Source of the DNA: CAZTVF01 sp964616985
GTDB taxonomy: Bacteria > Planctomycetota > Phycisphaerae > SM23-33
DNA length: 64,000 nucleotides
Reading direction: 5' to 3'
Assembly (NCBI GenBank): GCA_964616985.1
Contig: CAZTVF010000005.1
Span: 1-64,000, forward strand
Below are positions 9,039-18,551 of the stretch, piece by piece; within the stretch, counting starts at the first letter, position 1, and every line of letters begins with the position of its first letter. The position numbers and the translations under genes were made by a program. The notes under the pieces were generated by a model. The model did not search any database, was not told the origin of the DNA, and saw only the letters and a program-made list of their open reading frames with translations.

Positions 9039-9575
9039 AACCGGGAGCCATGCCCCGCAGCCGACGGGTGCCATGAGGTGCCATGGGTGCCATGCTTTTA
9101 GCCCCGCAGGGGCAAAAGCATGTTTACAGCGCACCCAATCACGGATGACGTCGGGGTCTGGAACGTGTGACGACTGTCCCCCCGTTGGCGCGAAGAAAAG
9201 AGAAACCGGGGTCATCGTCTCATCCGCTCCGCCTCGCAAGTTCTGCCCACACGTCGCTATCGCTCGGCCTTTCTGCGCTGTAGACCCGGCATTTGCGGAC
9301 GGCTGGGAGTGCGGCGCCGGTTGTATAAACATGCTTTTGCCCCTGCGGGGCTAAAAGCATGGCACCCGGAATAGGAGCATGGCACCCGGAGCAAGAGCAT
9401 GGCACCCGGAGCGCAGGCGTCAGACGCCTGTGCACGGGCAACACGCAGACTTTTCTCCGTCGCCGCCGTTTACTCCGTCGCCGGCGCGGAATTCCATTGC
9501 CTCCGGTTGCGGCGAAAGCTTTAATGGACGCTCAAGGATAGCACCGCCACGGAACGTCACGAAGGAGCCAATGGA
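9039..9575. repeat. Repeat-rich intergenic region with 42-bp perfect inverted repeat
   Basis: No gene is supported in this 537-bp gap. It contains a perfect 42-bp inverted repeat (arms 9085-9126 and 9326-9367) around a 199-bp spacer. Inside each arm is a smaller palindrome, GCCCCGCAGGGGC. Just outside the right arm, the unit AGCATGGCACCCGGA occurs three times in a row (about 9356-9409); GGTGCCATG-type units flank the left arm. A GGCGTCAGACGCC palindrome follows near 9417. Confidence 0.75.
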
Positions 9576-10631
9576 ATGCGCACCGACGTCAAGATTGGAA
9601 TAACGACCGGCCTGGTCGTCTGCGTAGGCATACTGCTGTATTTCGTCTTCACCAACAACAAGGACACCCGGCCCGTCAGGAATCGCGATGGCGACGTGGG
9701 CCTGCGGTCCGACACGCCGCCGCTGGCCACGCCGCGAGGCGAGGTTCCTCGTTCGCCCCTGGCCGTGGCGTCGCCCACGCCCCAGCCCGTGCCCGCGCCG
9801 ACGCCCGCCATCACCGTCAGCGAAGGCAACTCCAGCGTGGTCTCCACCGTCCGCCCCGACCGGCCTTCCGAGAGCACCGTCAACGTCACGCTGCACGACG
9901 CCAACAAGGCCGGCGATAGCATCGTGATCGACCCGCCGACGGCCGAGCCCAATAAGGATGTGCGAACGGGCGAGGCGGTGCTGCTGCCGGTGACTCCCGG
10001 CATCCGCGAGGGCGTCCGCAGCGGCGAGCCCAACGCGACCGCCGTCGCCCCCCGCACCACGGCCAATGAAGAGCCCGGGTCCGTGATGGTTGGCGCGGCC
10101 GGCGAAAAGTATTACATCGTCAAACGCGGCGACAACGGCCTGTGGGCCGTGGCCGAGAAGGTCTATGGCGACGGCAAGAAGTGGGAACTGATCGCGGCGG
10201 TCAACCCGCCCGAGGTGTCGCGCAACCCGCTGCGTCCCGGCCAGAAGATCAGCCTGCCGGCCAATGCAGGCGTTGCCGAGGCCCCGCCGGTTCGCCCGCT
10301 GGCTTCGGCGGCCAGCACCTCCAAGCCTGCCGACGGCGAGAAGTACGTCGTCAAGTCGGGCGACACGGGTCTGGAAGCGATCGCCCGGAAAGTTTATAAC
10401 GGCGATGGCACGCTTTGGCCTGCCATCGCAAAGGCCAACCCGAACGTGGACTCCGCCCGCCTTCGCGTCGGCCAGGAAATTATCATTCCTTCATTGAACG
10501 ATGCAAAGCGGATGCTGGGGGTCGCGGCGACGGCGACATCCCGGCCGACCACCGAGCGGGCTCGAAGCACGCCGACGGCCAGGCCCACGGAAAAACCCAA
10601 GGCCACCGACAGCGGCAAGAAGTTCGACTGA
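9576..10631 (+). CDS. Membrane-anchored protein with two LysM domains
   Basis: This 351-residue protein has one N-terminal transmembrane segment (about residues 7-26) that would anchor it in the inner membrane. A long Pro/Thr-rich linker follows, then two LysM domains at about 178-228 (YYIVKRGDNGLWAVAEKVYG ... GQKISLP) and 255-304 (YVVKSGDTGLEAIARKVYN ... GQEIIIP). LysM domains bind peptidoglycan-type glycans. The C-terminal tail is Thr/Pro/Lys rich. GGAG precedes the ATG at 9576. It lies 177 bp upstream of the P-ring-like gene, and both may belong to one cell-envelope unit; this is an inference. Confidence 0.8.
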   Translation: MRTDVKIGITTGLVVCVGILLYFVFTNNKDTRPVRNRDGDVGLRSDTPPLATPRGEVPRSPLAVASPTPQPVPAPTPAITVSEGNSSVVSTVRPDRPSESTVNVTLHDANKAGDSIVIDPPTAEPNKDVRTGEAVLLPVTPGIREGVRSGEPNATAVAPRTTANEEPGSVMVGAAGEKYYIVKRGDNGLWAVAEKVYGDGKKWELIAAVNPPEVSRNPLRPGQKISLPANAGVAEAPPVRPLASAASTSKPADGEKYVVKSGDTGLEAIARKVYNGDGTLWPAIAKANPNVDSARLRVGQEIIIPSLNDAKRMLGVAATATSRPTTERARSTPTARPTEKPKATDSGKKFD

Positions 10632-10808
10632 TCCCTCAAGGAGTAGCTGATTGGAATGAGCAGCTGGGCTTTCCGATCCGTCCGCCGGCCCGCCCGGCGG
10701 ACGCGGTGGTCATGACATGGCCGCGGGGCGAACTCGCAAACCCCGGGCCCCAGCAGCTGCGCCTCATCCCGAGACGCGGAACACTCCCTGCATGAACGGA
10801 GACTGGGC

Positions 10809-12524
10809 ATGCTTCGGTACACTCTGATTTCACTGGCCACGGCGTTCGTCTTCCTGGGCATCAACTGCACCCCCAAGCCGACCCCTCAGCAGCAACTGGA
10901 ACAACAGGTCCGCGCGACCCACATGTCCGGCACGGTGGCGGAGTTCGCCATGTTCGAAGGCGCCGCCGACCTGCCGGTGCAGGGGTATGGCGTGGTGGTG
11001 GGGCTGGGGACCAACGGGTCCCGCGAGGTGCCCGCGCACGTCAAGCCGTATCTTGTTGAATACCTTGGCAAGCTCGGTTTCGGCTCGGCCTCAAAGAACC
11101 TGCTCCATATGACCCCCAGCAAGGTGCTCAGCTCAACCGACACCGCGGTGGTGCTGATCGGCGGGGCCATTCCGTTCGGCGCCCCGCCGGGCACGAAGTT
11201 CGACCTGTTCATCGAGGCGATGCCCAACACCCAGACCCGCAGCCTCTGGGGCGGCTGCCTGCTGCAATCGGAACTCCGCTTCGCCGATCGCGGCATGGCC
11301 ATCCCCGGCGGCCCCACCCGTCCGCTGGCGGCGGGGCAGGGCGACGTATTCTGCAATCCCTTCGTGGACCCCAACGACGAGCGCGAGATGGTGAAGTGGC
11401 GTTCCGGCCGCGTCCTCGGCGGCGGCACGGTGGGAGTCCCCACGCCGATTCTGCTGGTCCTTCGCCAGCCGGACTACGCCCGGGCCGACCTGCTCCAGCG
11501 GCGGATCAACGAGGTCTTCGGCGCCAACGCCGTCGCCGTCGCCAAGGCCACCGGGCGCCGCGTCATCGAGATCACCGTTCCCAAGGAATGGCACAAGGAT
11601 TACCAGCATTTCCTGCAGCTGGTGCTGCATATCCCGCTGGATGCCTCGAGCAACTACGAGGTTCGGGCCCGCGATCTGATCCGCGCCATGGAAGCCCCCG
11701 ACGCCCCTTGCCAGGACATCGCGATGATCCTCGAAGCCACCGGCCGGCAGATCGTGCCGATCCTCAAGAGCCACTACACCGACAGCAACCCCAACGTCGC
11801 CTACTTCTGCTCCCGCACGGGCGTGAGGCTGCGGGATGAGACGGCCGGGACGGTCGTCGTCCGCTTCGCCAAGACCCCTTCGCCGCTGCAACTGGAGGCG
11901 ATCGGCGAATTGGGGAGGCGCAACGAGATCCTCGAAGCTCAGATGGTGCTGCATGACCTGCTGGACGATGACAATATGAGCACCCGGATCGCCGCGTACG
12001 ATGCTCTGGTCCGCCGCGGCGACCGGCGCCGTATCACCCGCCTGGACGTGGACAAGCAGTTCAAGCTCGACATTGTCGAATGCCAGAAGACGCCTCTGAT
12101 CTACGCCACGCAGACCGATCAGCCCCGCCTGGTCGTGTTCGGCAAGGCGATGCCTGTCAAACGCCCGATGTTCTTCAACACCTCCGACGACCTGGTCACC
12201 GTCCGCTGCAACGAGGGCGAGGAGAAGCTGACGGTCTTCCGCAAGACGTTCGACAACCGCTTCAGCGACAGCTACGAGGTGAACCCCGACGTGCAGTCGC
12301 TGGTGCTCAAGTTGGGGTCCCGCCCGATGATGGGCGACGACGGGTCGATCAAGGGCCTGGGGCTGAGCTACTGCCAGCTGGTGGCGGTGCTGCACGGAAT
12401 GTGTCAAAAGGGCGATATTCCCGCCAAATTCAACTTGCAAGAACTGGCCCCCTCGCCCACAATCTACGACAGCAACGCACCGGTGATACCGCAGGCGGCA
12501 CCGCCGGCGGAATCGCCGAAGTGA
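10809..12524 (+). CDS. FlgI (flagellar P-ring)-like exported protein
   Basis: This 571-residue protein begins with an export signal (MLRYTLISLATAFVFLGINC); the Cys may be lipidated, although the preceding Asn is not a standard lipobox residue. The region after about residue 45 resembles the N-terminal domain of the flagellar P-ring protein FlgI (VQGYGVVVGLGTNGS, followed by an IGGAIPFGAPPGTKFDLFIEA-like stretch). The C-terminal half matches nothing I know. No flagellar gene is near it, and the length is well above FlgI, so it is probably a P-ring-fold protein with another envelope role. A GGAG ribosome-binding site precedes the ATG. smc follows 45 bp later. Confidence 0.65.
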   Translation: MLRYTLISLATAFVFLGINCTPKPTPQQQLEQQVRATHMSGTVAEFAMFEGAADLPVQGYGVVVGLGTNGSREVPAHVKPYLVEYLGKLGFGSASKNLLHMTPSKVLSSTDTAVVLIGGAIPFGAPPGTKFDLFIEAMPNTQTRSLWGGCLLQSELRFADRGMAIPGGPTRPLAAGQGDVFCNPFVDPNDEREMVKWRSGRVLGGGTVGVPTPILLVLRQPDYARADLLQRRINEVFGANAVAVAKATGRRVIEITVPKEWHKDYQHFLQLVLHIPLDASSNYEVRARDLIRAMEAPDAPCQDIAMILEATGRQIVPILKSHYTDSNPNVAYFCSRTGVRLRDETAGTVVVRFAKTPSPLQLEAIGELGRRNEILEAQMVLHDLLDDDNMSTRIAAYDALVRRGDRRRITRLDVDKQFKLDIVECQKTPLIYATQTDQPRLVVFGKAMPVKRPMFFNTSDDLVTVRCNEGEEKLTVFRKTFDNRFSDSYEVNPDVQSLVLKLGSRPMMGDDGSIKGLGLSYCQLVAVLHGMCQKGDIPAKFNLQELAPSPTIYDSNAPVIPQAAPPAESPK

Positions 12525-12569
12525 TCCCAGGGACGACATCATTCGTTGCGTTAAGGAAGACGCCAGGAA

Positions 12570-15500
12570 ATGAAACTAAGAAAGCTGATCCTTTCGGGCT
12601 TCAAGAGTTTCGCGGACCGGACTGAATTCGACTTCGACGACGGCATCAGTTGCGTTGTCGGCCCCAACGGCTGCGGCAAGAGCAACGTGGTCGATGCCTT
12701 CAAGTGGGTCCTCGGGGAACAGTCGGCCAAGAGCCTCCGCGGTACGGAGATGATGGACGTCATCTTCAACGGCTCGTCGGCGCGCAAGCCCGCGGGCATG
12801 GCCGAGGTCACGCTGGTTTTCGACAACAGCGACGGGCTGCTCCGCATCCCCAACTCCGGCGAGACCACGCCCCAGACGGCCATCTCCGTCACCCGCCGCC
12901 TATACCGCAGCGGGCAGAGCGAGTACCTCATCAACAAGCTGCCCAGCCGCCTGCGCGACATCCGCGAGATGTTCATGGACACCGGCGTGGGCGTCGACGC
13001 CTACAGCGTCATCGAGCAGGGCAAGGTCGAGGTCTTCCTCCAGTCCTCGCAGGACGACCGCCGCGCCATCTTCGACGAGGCCGCCGGCATCAGCAAGTAC
13101 AAGGCCCGCAAGAAGGAGGCCCTCCGCAAGCTCGAACGCGTCGAGCAGAACCTCCTCCGCGTCACCGACATCCAGGCCGAGGTCGAGAAGCGCCTCCGCT
13201 CCATCAAGTACCAGGCCGGCAAGGCCCGCAACTACCAGGAATATAGCGAGCGCCTCAAGGACCTCCGCTCGCTGTTCTTCCAGGCGCAGTACCACACGCT
13301 GTCGGGCTCGCGCACGGAACTGCAGAAGAAGCTCGACGCCGCCACCGACAACCTCGGCCGCATCACGGCCATGATCGAACAGCTGGAGACCGCCCGCCGC
13401 GGCGTGGAGGTCGAATCGGCGGACCTCGACGGCACGGCCCGCGAACTGCAGGGCCGCGTAGGCTCGGTCACCGGCCAGATCTCCACCCGCAAGGAACGCG
13501 TCGAGATGCTGTCCTCGCGCGTGGGCGAGCTCGGCCAGCAGATCGTCGCCGCCGTCGCCCGCTGCGAGGAACTCGAGGCCAAGATCGAGGCCTTCGACCA
13601 GGCGTTCAACGCCCGCCGCGAGGACCTCGTCCGCGTGGAGGTGCAGTCGACGGAGCTGGCGCAGAAGTGCGAAGCGGTCCGCATCGAGCACACGTCGAAG
13701 GAAGCGGACATCACCGAGCTGGCCGACCGGCTGGAAGATGAGAAGGCCGGCACGATCGACCTGCTCCGCCGCACCGCGCAGCTGCACAACGAAATCCAGT
13801 CTCACAGCATCCGCCGCGAGAATCTCGCCGGCCAGCAGACCCGCCTCAGCGGTCGGGCCGAGGAGATCGCCACGGCCCTGACGGCGCTGTTCGAGCAGCG
13901 GGCCGCCGTGGAGATCAAGGTGGCCGAAGTGCGCGAGGTGCTCACCGCCTCGCAGGCCCGCCTCGAAGAGATCAAGCAGGCGGGCAAGGATCTCGACGCC
14001 ACCCGCCAGGCCGCCCAGACCGAACTGGGCAACCATCGCGAGCAGCGCAGCGCCCTGCAGAGCCGCATCCAGGCCCTGCGCGAGATGCAGGCCCGCCGCG
14101 AAGGCGTCGCCGCCGGCGTCCGCAACGTGCTGGAGGCCGCCCAGAAGAACGAACTGCCCGCCATCCGCGGCATGCTCGGCGACTTCCTCCAGTCCGACGT
14201 GCAGCACGCACAGATCGTCGAGGCCGCCCTGGCCGGGGCCGACCAGTCGCTGCTGGCCGCCCGCTACGACGACCTCGCCGCCGCCAGCGAAAAGATCACC
14301 AAGATCCTCGGCGGCAAGGGCGCCGTCGAAGTCCTCTGCCTCGACCGCCTCGAGACATTCACCCAGGACTTCGAGCTCGCCTCCTGTCCGCAGATCAACG
14401 GCCGCGTCATGGACTGGGTCACCTTCGACGGCGACCTCGCCCCGCTGATGTGGCGGCTGCTGGGCAAGACCTACGCGGTGGCCACCATGGCCGACGCCGC
14501 GGCGGCCGCTGCCGTCGCGCCGCGCGGCTCGCGATTCGTCACCGCCGGCGGTGAAGTGCTTGAGGCCGACGGCCGCGTGCGCCTCGGCGCCGCCAACCGC
14601 GGGGCCGGCGTCATCGCCCGCCGCAGCGAGATGGTCGAGCTGGAGGCCCGCGTGGCCCAACTCGATCAGAAAATCGAGGAGCTCCAGGCCCGCTGCCAGA
14701 CCATGCGGTCGGAGCGCGAGCACCTGGAGGAACTGCAGCAGAAGATTCGCACGGCCATCTACGAGGCCAACACCATCCGCGTCGAGTGCGTCAGCCGCCT
14801 GGGCGCCCTGAACGAGCAGGCCGGCAAGCTCGAGCGTGAAAAGCCCCTGGTGGCCGAGGACCTCAAGAACCTCGCCCTGCAGGTGGAGCAGGCCGTCTCG
14901 CGCGAGCACCAGGCCCGCGAGAAGGCCGCCGAGCTGGAGGCCCTCAACGCCGAACGCCAGCAGGAGGTCGCCCGCCTGACCGAGGAGATCGCCGCCGCCC
15001 GCTCGCGGCAGGCCCAGCTGACCGCCCAGCTCACTGAGCACAAGGTGGCCCTGGCCCAGTCGCAGGAAAAGATCCTCTCGCTGAAGGAGGCGATCAACTC
15101 GCTCTCCCGCCAGCGCGAGCAGATGGCCAACGACATCACCTCCGGCCGCTCCGAGATCGAGCTCTCCCGCCATCGCCGCACCGAGGCCGAAGAAGGGATC
15201 AAGGCCGCCCAGGTCGAGTTGGAGCGCCTCTCGGCTGAGAAGGAGACCCTCGAGGGCGAGCTGCAGGACGTGGAAGAGACCCGCAAGGGCCTGTTCGAGA
15301 AGCTCGAGGAGATCCGCCGCCAGCTGACCGCCCAGCGAGGCGAGCACGACCAGGCCTCCAACAAGCTCAACAAGAACCGCGTCGAGCTCAGCGAGGCCGA
15401 TGTCCGCATCGAGAACCTCATCTCCCGAGCTTCGGACGAAATGCAGATGAACCTGCTGGAGCGGTTCGCCACCTACCAGCACGACGAGGCCCGTGATTGG

Positions 15501-16193
15501 GCCGCCGTCGAGGCGGAGATCCACGACCTCAAGGGCAAGATCGAACGCCTGGGCAACGTCAACCTCGACGCCATCGCCGAGCAGGAAGAACTCACGCAGC
15601 GCCAGGAATTCCTCGGCGCGCAGCTGGAGGACGTGCGGACCTCGCAGAAGCAGCTGGCCGACCTGATCGAGAAGATCAACCAGGAAAGCCGCGACCTGTT
15701 CCTCAAGACCTTCGAGGCCGTCCGCGCGAACTTCCAGGAACTCTTCCGCAAGCTCTTCGGCGGCGGCAGGGCGGACATCTTCCTGATGACCCCCGAGGAC
15801 GTGCTGGAAAGCGGCATCGAAGTCGTCGCCCGCCCGCCCGGCAAGGAAATGCGGAGCATCACGCTGCTGTCCGGCGGCGAGAAGACGATGACCGCGCTGG
15901 CGCTGCTGTTCAGCATCTTCCGTAGCCGCCCCAGCCCCTTCTGCATCCTGGACGAAGTGGATGCGGCGCTGGACGAGGCCAATAACCGCCGCTTCAACCT
16001 GCTGGTCAGCGAGTTCATCGGCACCAGCCAGTTCCTCGTCATCTCGCACGCCAAGCGCACGATGAGCATGGCCAGCGTGCTGTACGGCGTGACGATGCAG
16101 GAGCCCGGCGTCTCCCGCCGCATCAGCGTCAAGTTCGAGGACGTCGGCGAGAAGCTCGAGCACGACCTCAAGCCCGCAGCGGCGAAGAGTTGA
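12570..16193 (+). CDS. smc: Chromosome segregation protein SMC
   Basis: SMC is the ATPase of bacterial condensin, which compacts and separates chromosomes with ScpA and ScpB. The 1207 residues show the full layout. The N-terminal ATPase half has Walker A GPNGCGKSN (31-39). A first coiled coil runs to about 520, a hinge from about 520 to 685, and a second coiled coil follows. The C-terminal half has the ABC signature LLSGGEK (about 1100) and Walker B FCILDEVDAALDE (about 1123-1135). The opening KLRKLILSGFKSFADRTEF is typical. The ScpA and ScpB genes are not nearby. The start has AGGA close upstream. Confidence 0.98.
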   Translation: MKLRKLILSGFKSFADRTEFDFDDGISCVVGPNGCGKSNVVDAFKWVLGEQSAKSLRGTEMMDVIFNGSSARKPAGMAEVTLVFDNSDGLLRIPNSGETTPQTAISVTRRLYRSGQSEYLINKLPSRLRDIREMFMDTGVGVDAYSVIEQGKVEVFLQSSQDDRRAIFDEAAGISKYKARKKEALRKLERVEQNLLRVTDIQAEVEKRLRSIKYQAGKARNYQEYSERLKDLRSLFFQAQYHTLSGSRTELQKKLDAATDNLGRITAMIEQLETARRGVEVESADLDGTARELQGRVGSVTGQISTRKERVEMLSSRVGELGQQIVAAVARCEELEAKIEAFDQAFNARREDLVRVEVQSTELAQKCEAVRIEHTSKEADITELADRLEDEKAGTIDLLRRTAQLHNEIQSHSIRRENLAGQQTRLSGRAEEIATALTALFEQRAAVEIKVAEVREVLTASQARLEEIKQAGKDLDATRQAAQTELGNHREQRSALQSRIQALREMQARREGVAAGVRNVLEAAQKNELPAIRGMLGDFLQSDVQHAQIVEAALAGADQSLLAARYDDLAAASEKITKILGGKGAVEVLCLDRLETFTQDFELASCPQINGRVMDWVTFDGDLAPLMWRLLGKTYAVATMADAAAAAAVAPRGSRFVTAGGEVLEADGRVRLGAANRGAGVIARRSEMVELEARVAQLDQKIEELQARCQTMRSEREHLEELQQKIRTAIYEANTIRVECVSRLGALNEQAGKLEREKPLVAEDLKNLALQVEQAVSREHQAREKAAELEALNAERQQEVARLTEEIAAARSRQAQLTAQLTEHKVALAQSQEKILSLKEAINSLSRQREQMANDITSGRSEIELSRHRRTEAEEGIKAAQVELERLSAEKETLEGELQDVEETRKGLFEKLEEIRRQLTAQRGEHDQASNKLNKNRVELSEADVRIENLISRASDEMQMNLLERFATYQHDEARDWAAVEAEIHDLKGKIERLGNVNLDAIAEQEELTQRQEFLGAQLEDVRTSQKQLADLIEKINQESRDLFLKTFEAVRANFQELFRKLFGGGRADIFLMTPEDVLESGIEVVARPPGKEMRSITLLSGGEKTMTALALLFSIFRSRPSPFCILDEVDAALDEANNRRFNLLVSEFIGTSQFLVISHAKRTMSMASVLYGVTMQEPGVSRRISVKFEDVGEKLEHDLKPAAAKS

Positions 16194-16491
16194 TCAGTTA
16201 ATCAGTTAATCGGTTGATCGGTTGATCCGTGGATCAGTGGATCAGTTAATCAGTTGATCGGTGCATGGTGTATCCCAATCGATCGACAGTGATCCCCGAT
16301 CTGGTCTATCCGACGATTTGGGTTTCCGCTCGCGATTTCGCGCACGGCGGCCCCTCCTGGGGTGGCGGCCTTCCCAGGCCGCCGCCAGATTGATGAGACG
16401 CAATGGTGGGCAAGCCTGCCCACCCTACGGTGGCTGATGCAACGATTCACTGATTCACTGATTCACTGATCAACCGATTCACTGATTCCCC
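16192..16491. repeat. Octamer repeat arrays in opposite orientation flanking palindromes
   Basis: Between smc and rimO there are nine contiguous octamers of the type GATCAGTT/AATCAGTT/GATCGGTT (16192-16263), starting inside the smc stop codon. Six octamers of the complementary type GATTCACT run from 16444 to 16491. Between the arrays are a GGCGGCC-family palindrome (16361-16386) and a GGTGGGCAAGCCTGCCCACC palindrome (16405-16424) that recurs at about 22979. No gene is seen in the 358-bp gap. Confidence 0.8.
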
Positions 16492-16551
16492 ACCGCGCGG
16501 CGATTATCGCTTTGCCAAACCCACCGCTTCTGCCGTATATCTTGCATATCT

Positions 16552-17871
16552 ATGCACAACGCAAACCCCAAGGTCGCGCTGGTGTCGCTGGGCTGCCCCA
16601 AGAACCTCGTCGATAGCGAGAAGATGCTCGCTACGCTGGCCGAGGGCGGCTGCGTCGTGGGCGCGCCCATGGAAGACGCCGACGTCATCGTGGTCAACAC
16701 GTGCGGCTTCCTCTCCTCCGCGCGCGAGGAATCGCTGGGCGTGATCCGCGAGGCCCTGGGGCTCAAGGAGGGTGGCCGCACGCAACGCGTGGTGGTCGCC
16801 GGCTGCCTGGTCAATCGCGACGCCAAGAAGCTCTTCAACATCGTCCCTGGCATCGACGCCATCGTCGGCGTGAACGACCGCGACGCAATCCTCGCCGCCG
16901 TGCGGGGGCAGCGGCGCGTGACCAAGGCCCATGCCTATGACGGCGGCATCCTCAGCGACGCCGGCCGCTTCCGCCTCACCCCTCGCCACACCGCGTATCT
17001 CCGCATCGCCGAGGGCTGTTCGCAGCGGTGCACCTTCTGCACCATCCCGGCCATCCGCGGGCCCTTCCGCTCCAAGCCCGTCGAGCAGATCGTGCAGGAG
17101 GCCCGCGAACTGATCGCCGACGGCGCGGTGGAACTCAACCTCATCGCCCAGGACACTACCAGCTTCGGCCGCGATCTCGAACAGGACCAGACGCTCGCCG
17201 GCCTGCTCCGCCGGCTGGACGCGCTGGACGGCGTGCAGTGGATCCGCCTGATGTACGCCTACCCGCGCCGCTTCACCGACGGCCTGATCGAGGCCATGGC
17301 CGAGTGCGAGCACGTATTGCCGTACGTCGATATTCCGCTGCAGCACATCTCGGACAGTGTCCTGCGCCGCATGGGCCGCGGCGTCGGCCGCTCGGCCACC
17401 GATAAGCTCCTGGCGAAGATGCGCGACCGCATCAAGGGCCTGGTGATCCGCACGGCCTTCATCGTGGGCTTCCCGGGCGAGACGGAGGCGAACTTCCAGG
17501 AACTGCTGCAGTTCGTCAAAGATTTCCGCTTCGACGCCTTGGGCGTTTTCGAGTTCTCGCCCGAGGAAGGCGCACCCGCCGCCCGCCTGCCTCACGCGGT
17601 GGCGGCCGAGGTGAAAACCCATCGCGCCCGCCAGATCATGCTCGCCCAGCGCAAGATCGCGTTTGCCGCAAACCGCCACAAGATCGGCCGCTCGCTGCAG
17701 GTGCTTGTCGACGGCCCCGGCGGGGCGGGGCCGACGACCGGCCGCTATTATGGGCAGGCGCCGGATGTCGACAGCGTTTGCCTGTTGACGAAACGCGTCC
17801 GGCAGGGACAATTGGTGTCCGCGAAGGTCGCGGGAACCGACGAGTACGACCTGGTAGTGGACCCGATGTAA
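16552..17871 (+). CDS. rimO: Ribosomal protein S12 methylthiotransferase RimO
   Basis: RimO is a radical SAM enzyme that adds a methylthio group to an aspartate of ribosomal protein S12. The 439 residues have the family layout. The N-terminal UPF0004 domain has cluster cysteines at 15 (SLGCPKNLVDSE, the RimO-specific form), 51 and 85. The radical SAM motif GCSQRCTFC has Cys 156, 160 and 163. A TRAM-like domain forms the C-terminus from about 375. There is no clear Shine-Dalgarno before the ATG at 16552. The stop codon is only 2 bp before the pgsA start, so the two are probably co-transcribed. Confidence 0.96.
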   Translation: MHNANPKVALVSLGCPKNLVDSEKMLATLAEGGCVVGAPMEDADVIVVNTCGFLSSAREESLGVIREALGLKEGGRTQRVVVAGCLVNRDAKKLFNIVPGIDAIVGVNDRDAILAAVRGQRRVTKAHAYDGGILSDAGRFRLTPRHTAYLRIAEGCSQRCTFCTIPAIRGPFRSKPVEQIVQEARELIADGAVELNLIAQDTTSFGRDLEQDQTLAGLLRRLDALDGVQWIRLMYAYPRRFTDGLIEAMAECEHVLPYVDIPLQHISDSVLRRMGRGVGRSATDKLLAKMRDRIKGLVIRTAFIVGFPGETEANFQELLQFVKDFRFDALGVFEFSPEEGAPAARLPHAVAAEVKTHRARQIMLAQRKIAFAANRHKIGRSLQVLVDGPGGAGPTTGRYYGQAPDVDSVCLLTKRVRQGQLVSAKVAGTDEYDLVVDPM

Positions 17872-17873
17872 GT

Positions 17874-18551
17874 ATGAACTGGAAACTGCCCAACCAACTG
17901 ACGATCGGCCGCATCGTGCTGGCGGCGATGTTCTTCGTGCTCCTGGGGATGTACGAGCCGGCACGGTGGTGGTCGAACTGGCTGATGAACGCCGCGTTCG
18001 TGATCTACCTCGTCGCGGGCATCACCGACATTCTCGACGGCTACCTCGCCCGCAAGTGGAACCTCACCAGCGCCTTCGGGCGCATCACCGACCCCTTCGT
18101 GGACAAGGTGCTGGTGGTGGGGGCCTTCGCGATGCTCGCGGGCTCCAACTTCGTGATGCAGGCGTCGGCGGCCGACGTGGAGCGGGGCCTGCCGCGCTGG
18201 ATCACCGGCAACATGGCCACCGGCGTGCAGGCGTGGATGGTCGTGGTCATCATGGCCCGGGAGTTCATCGTCTCGGCCGTGCGCGGCTACAGCGAGTCGC
18301 AGGGCATCAAGTTCCCCGCGACGCCCGCCGGCAAGATCAAGATGTTCGTGCAGTCGTTCGCGATCTGCGCCGTGCTGTACCAGTTGGCGAACGCGCCGTC
18401 GGCGGCGTGGGCGATCTACCTCAAGGTGGGCTCGGTGTGGCTGTCGGTCATCATCACCGTGCTCAGCGGTCTGGCGTACGTGGGCAAGGCGCGGCACCTG
18501 TTGTCGAGCGACCACGTCGAGATCAGATCAAAGGATGACACCAAGCAATGA
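17874..18551 (+). CDS. pgsA: CDP-diacylglycerol-glycerol-3-phosphate 3-phosphatidyltransferase
   Basis: PgsA makes phosphatidylglycerol phosphate from CDP-diacylglycerol and glycerol 3-phosphate in the inner membrane. The 225 residues contain the complete CDP-alcohol phosphotransferase signature [19 protein letters not shown], continuing ITDPFVD, within several hydrophobic segments. The N-terminal [14 protein letters not shown] is typical of PgsA and fixes the start at 17874; an open upstream extension overlaps rimO and is not needed. A 4-bp overlap (ATGA) couples it to uppP. Confidence 0.93.
   Translation: MNWKLPNQLTIGRIVLAAMFFVLLGMYEPARWWSNWLMNAAFVIYLVAGITDILDGYLARKWNLTSAFGRITDPFVDKVLVVGAFAMLAGSNFVMQASAADVERGLPRWITGNMATGVQAWMVVVIMAREFIVSAVRGYSESQGIKFPATPAGKIKMFVQSFAICAVLYQLANAPSAAWAIYLKVGSVWLSVIITVLSGLAYVGKARHLLSSDHVEIRSKDDTKQ

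Noticed and set aside
12900..16163. Long open frame antisense to smc (over 1000 codons)
   Set aside because: It mirrors a complete SMC protein; the openness comes from GC-rich third codon positions, and the translation is Leu/Gly/Ala/Val repeats with no family motif.
16192..16491. CRISPR array
   Set aside because: Repeats are 8 bp and contiguous, with no spacers and no cas genes.
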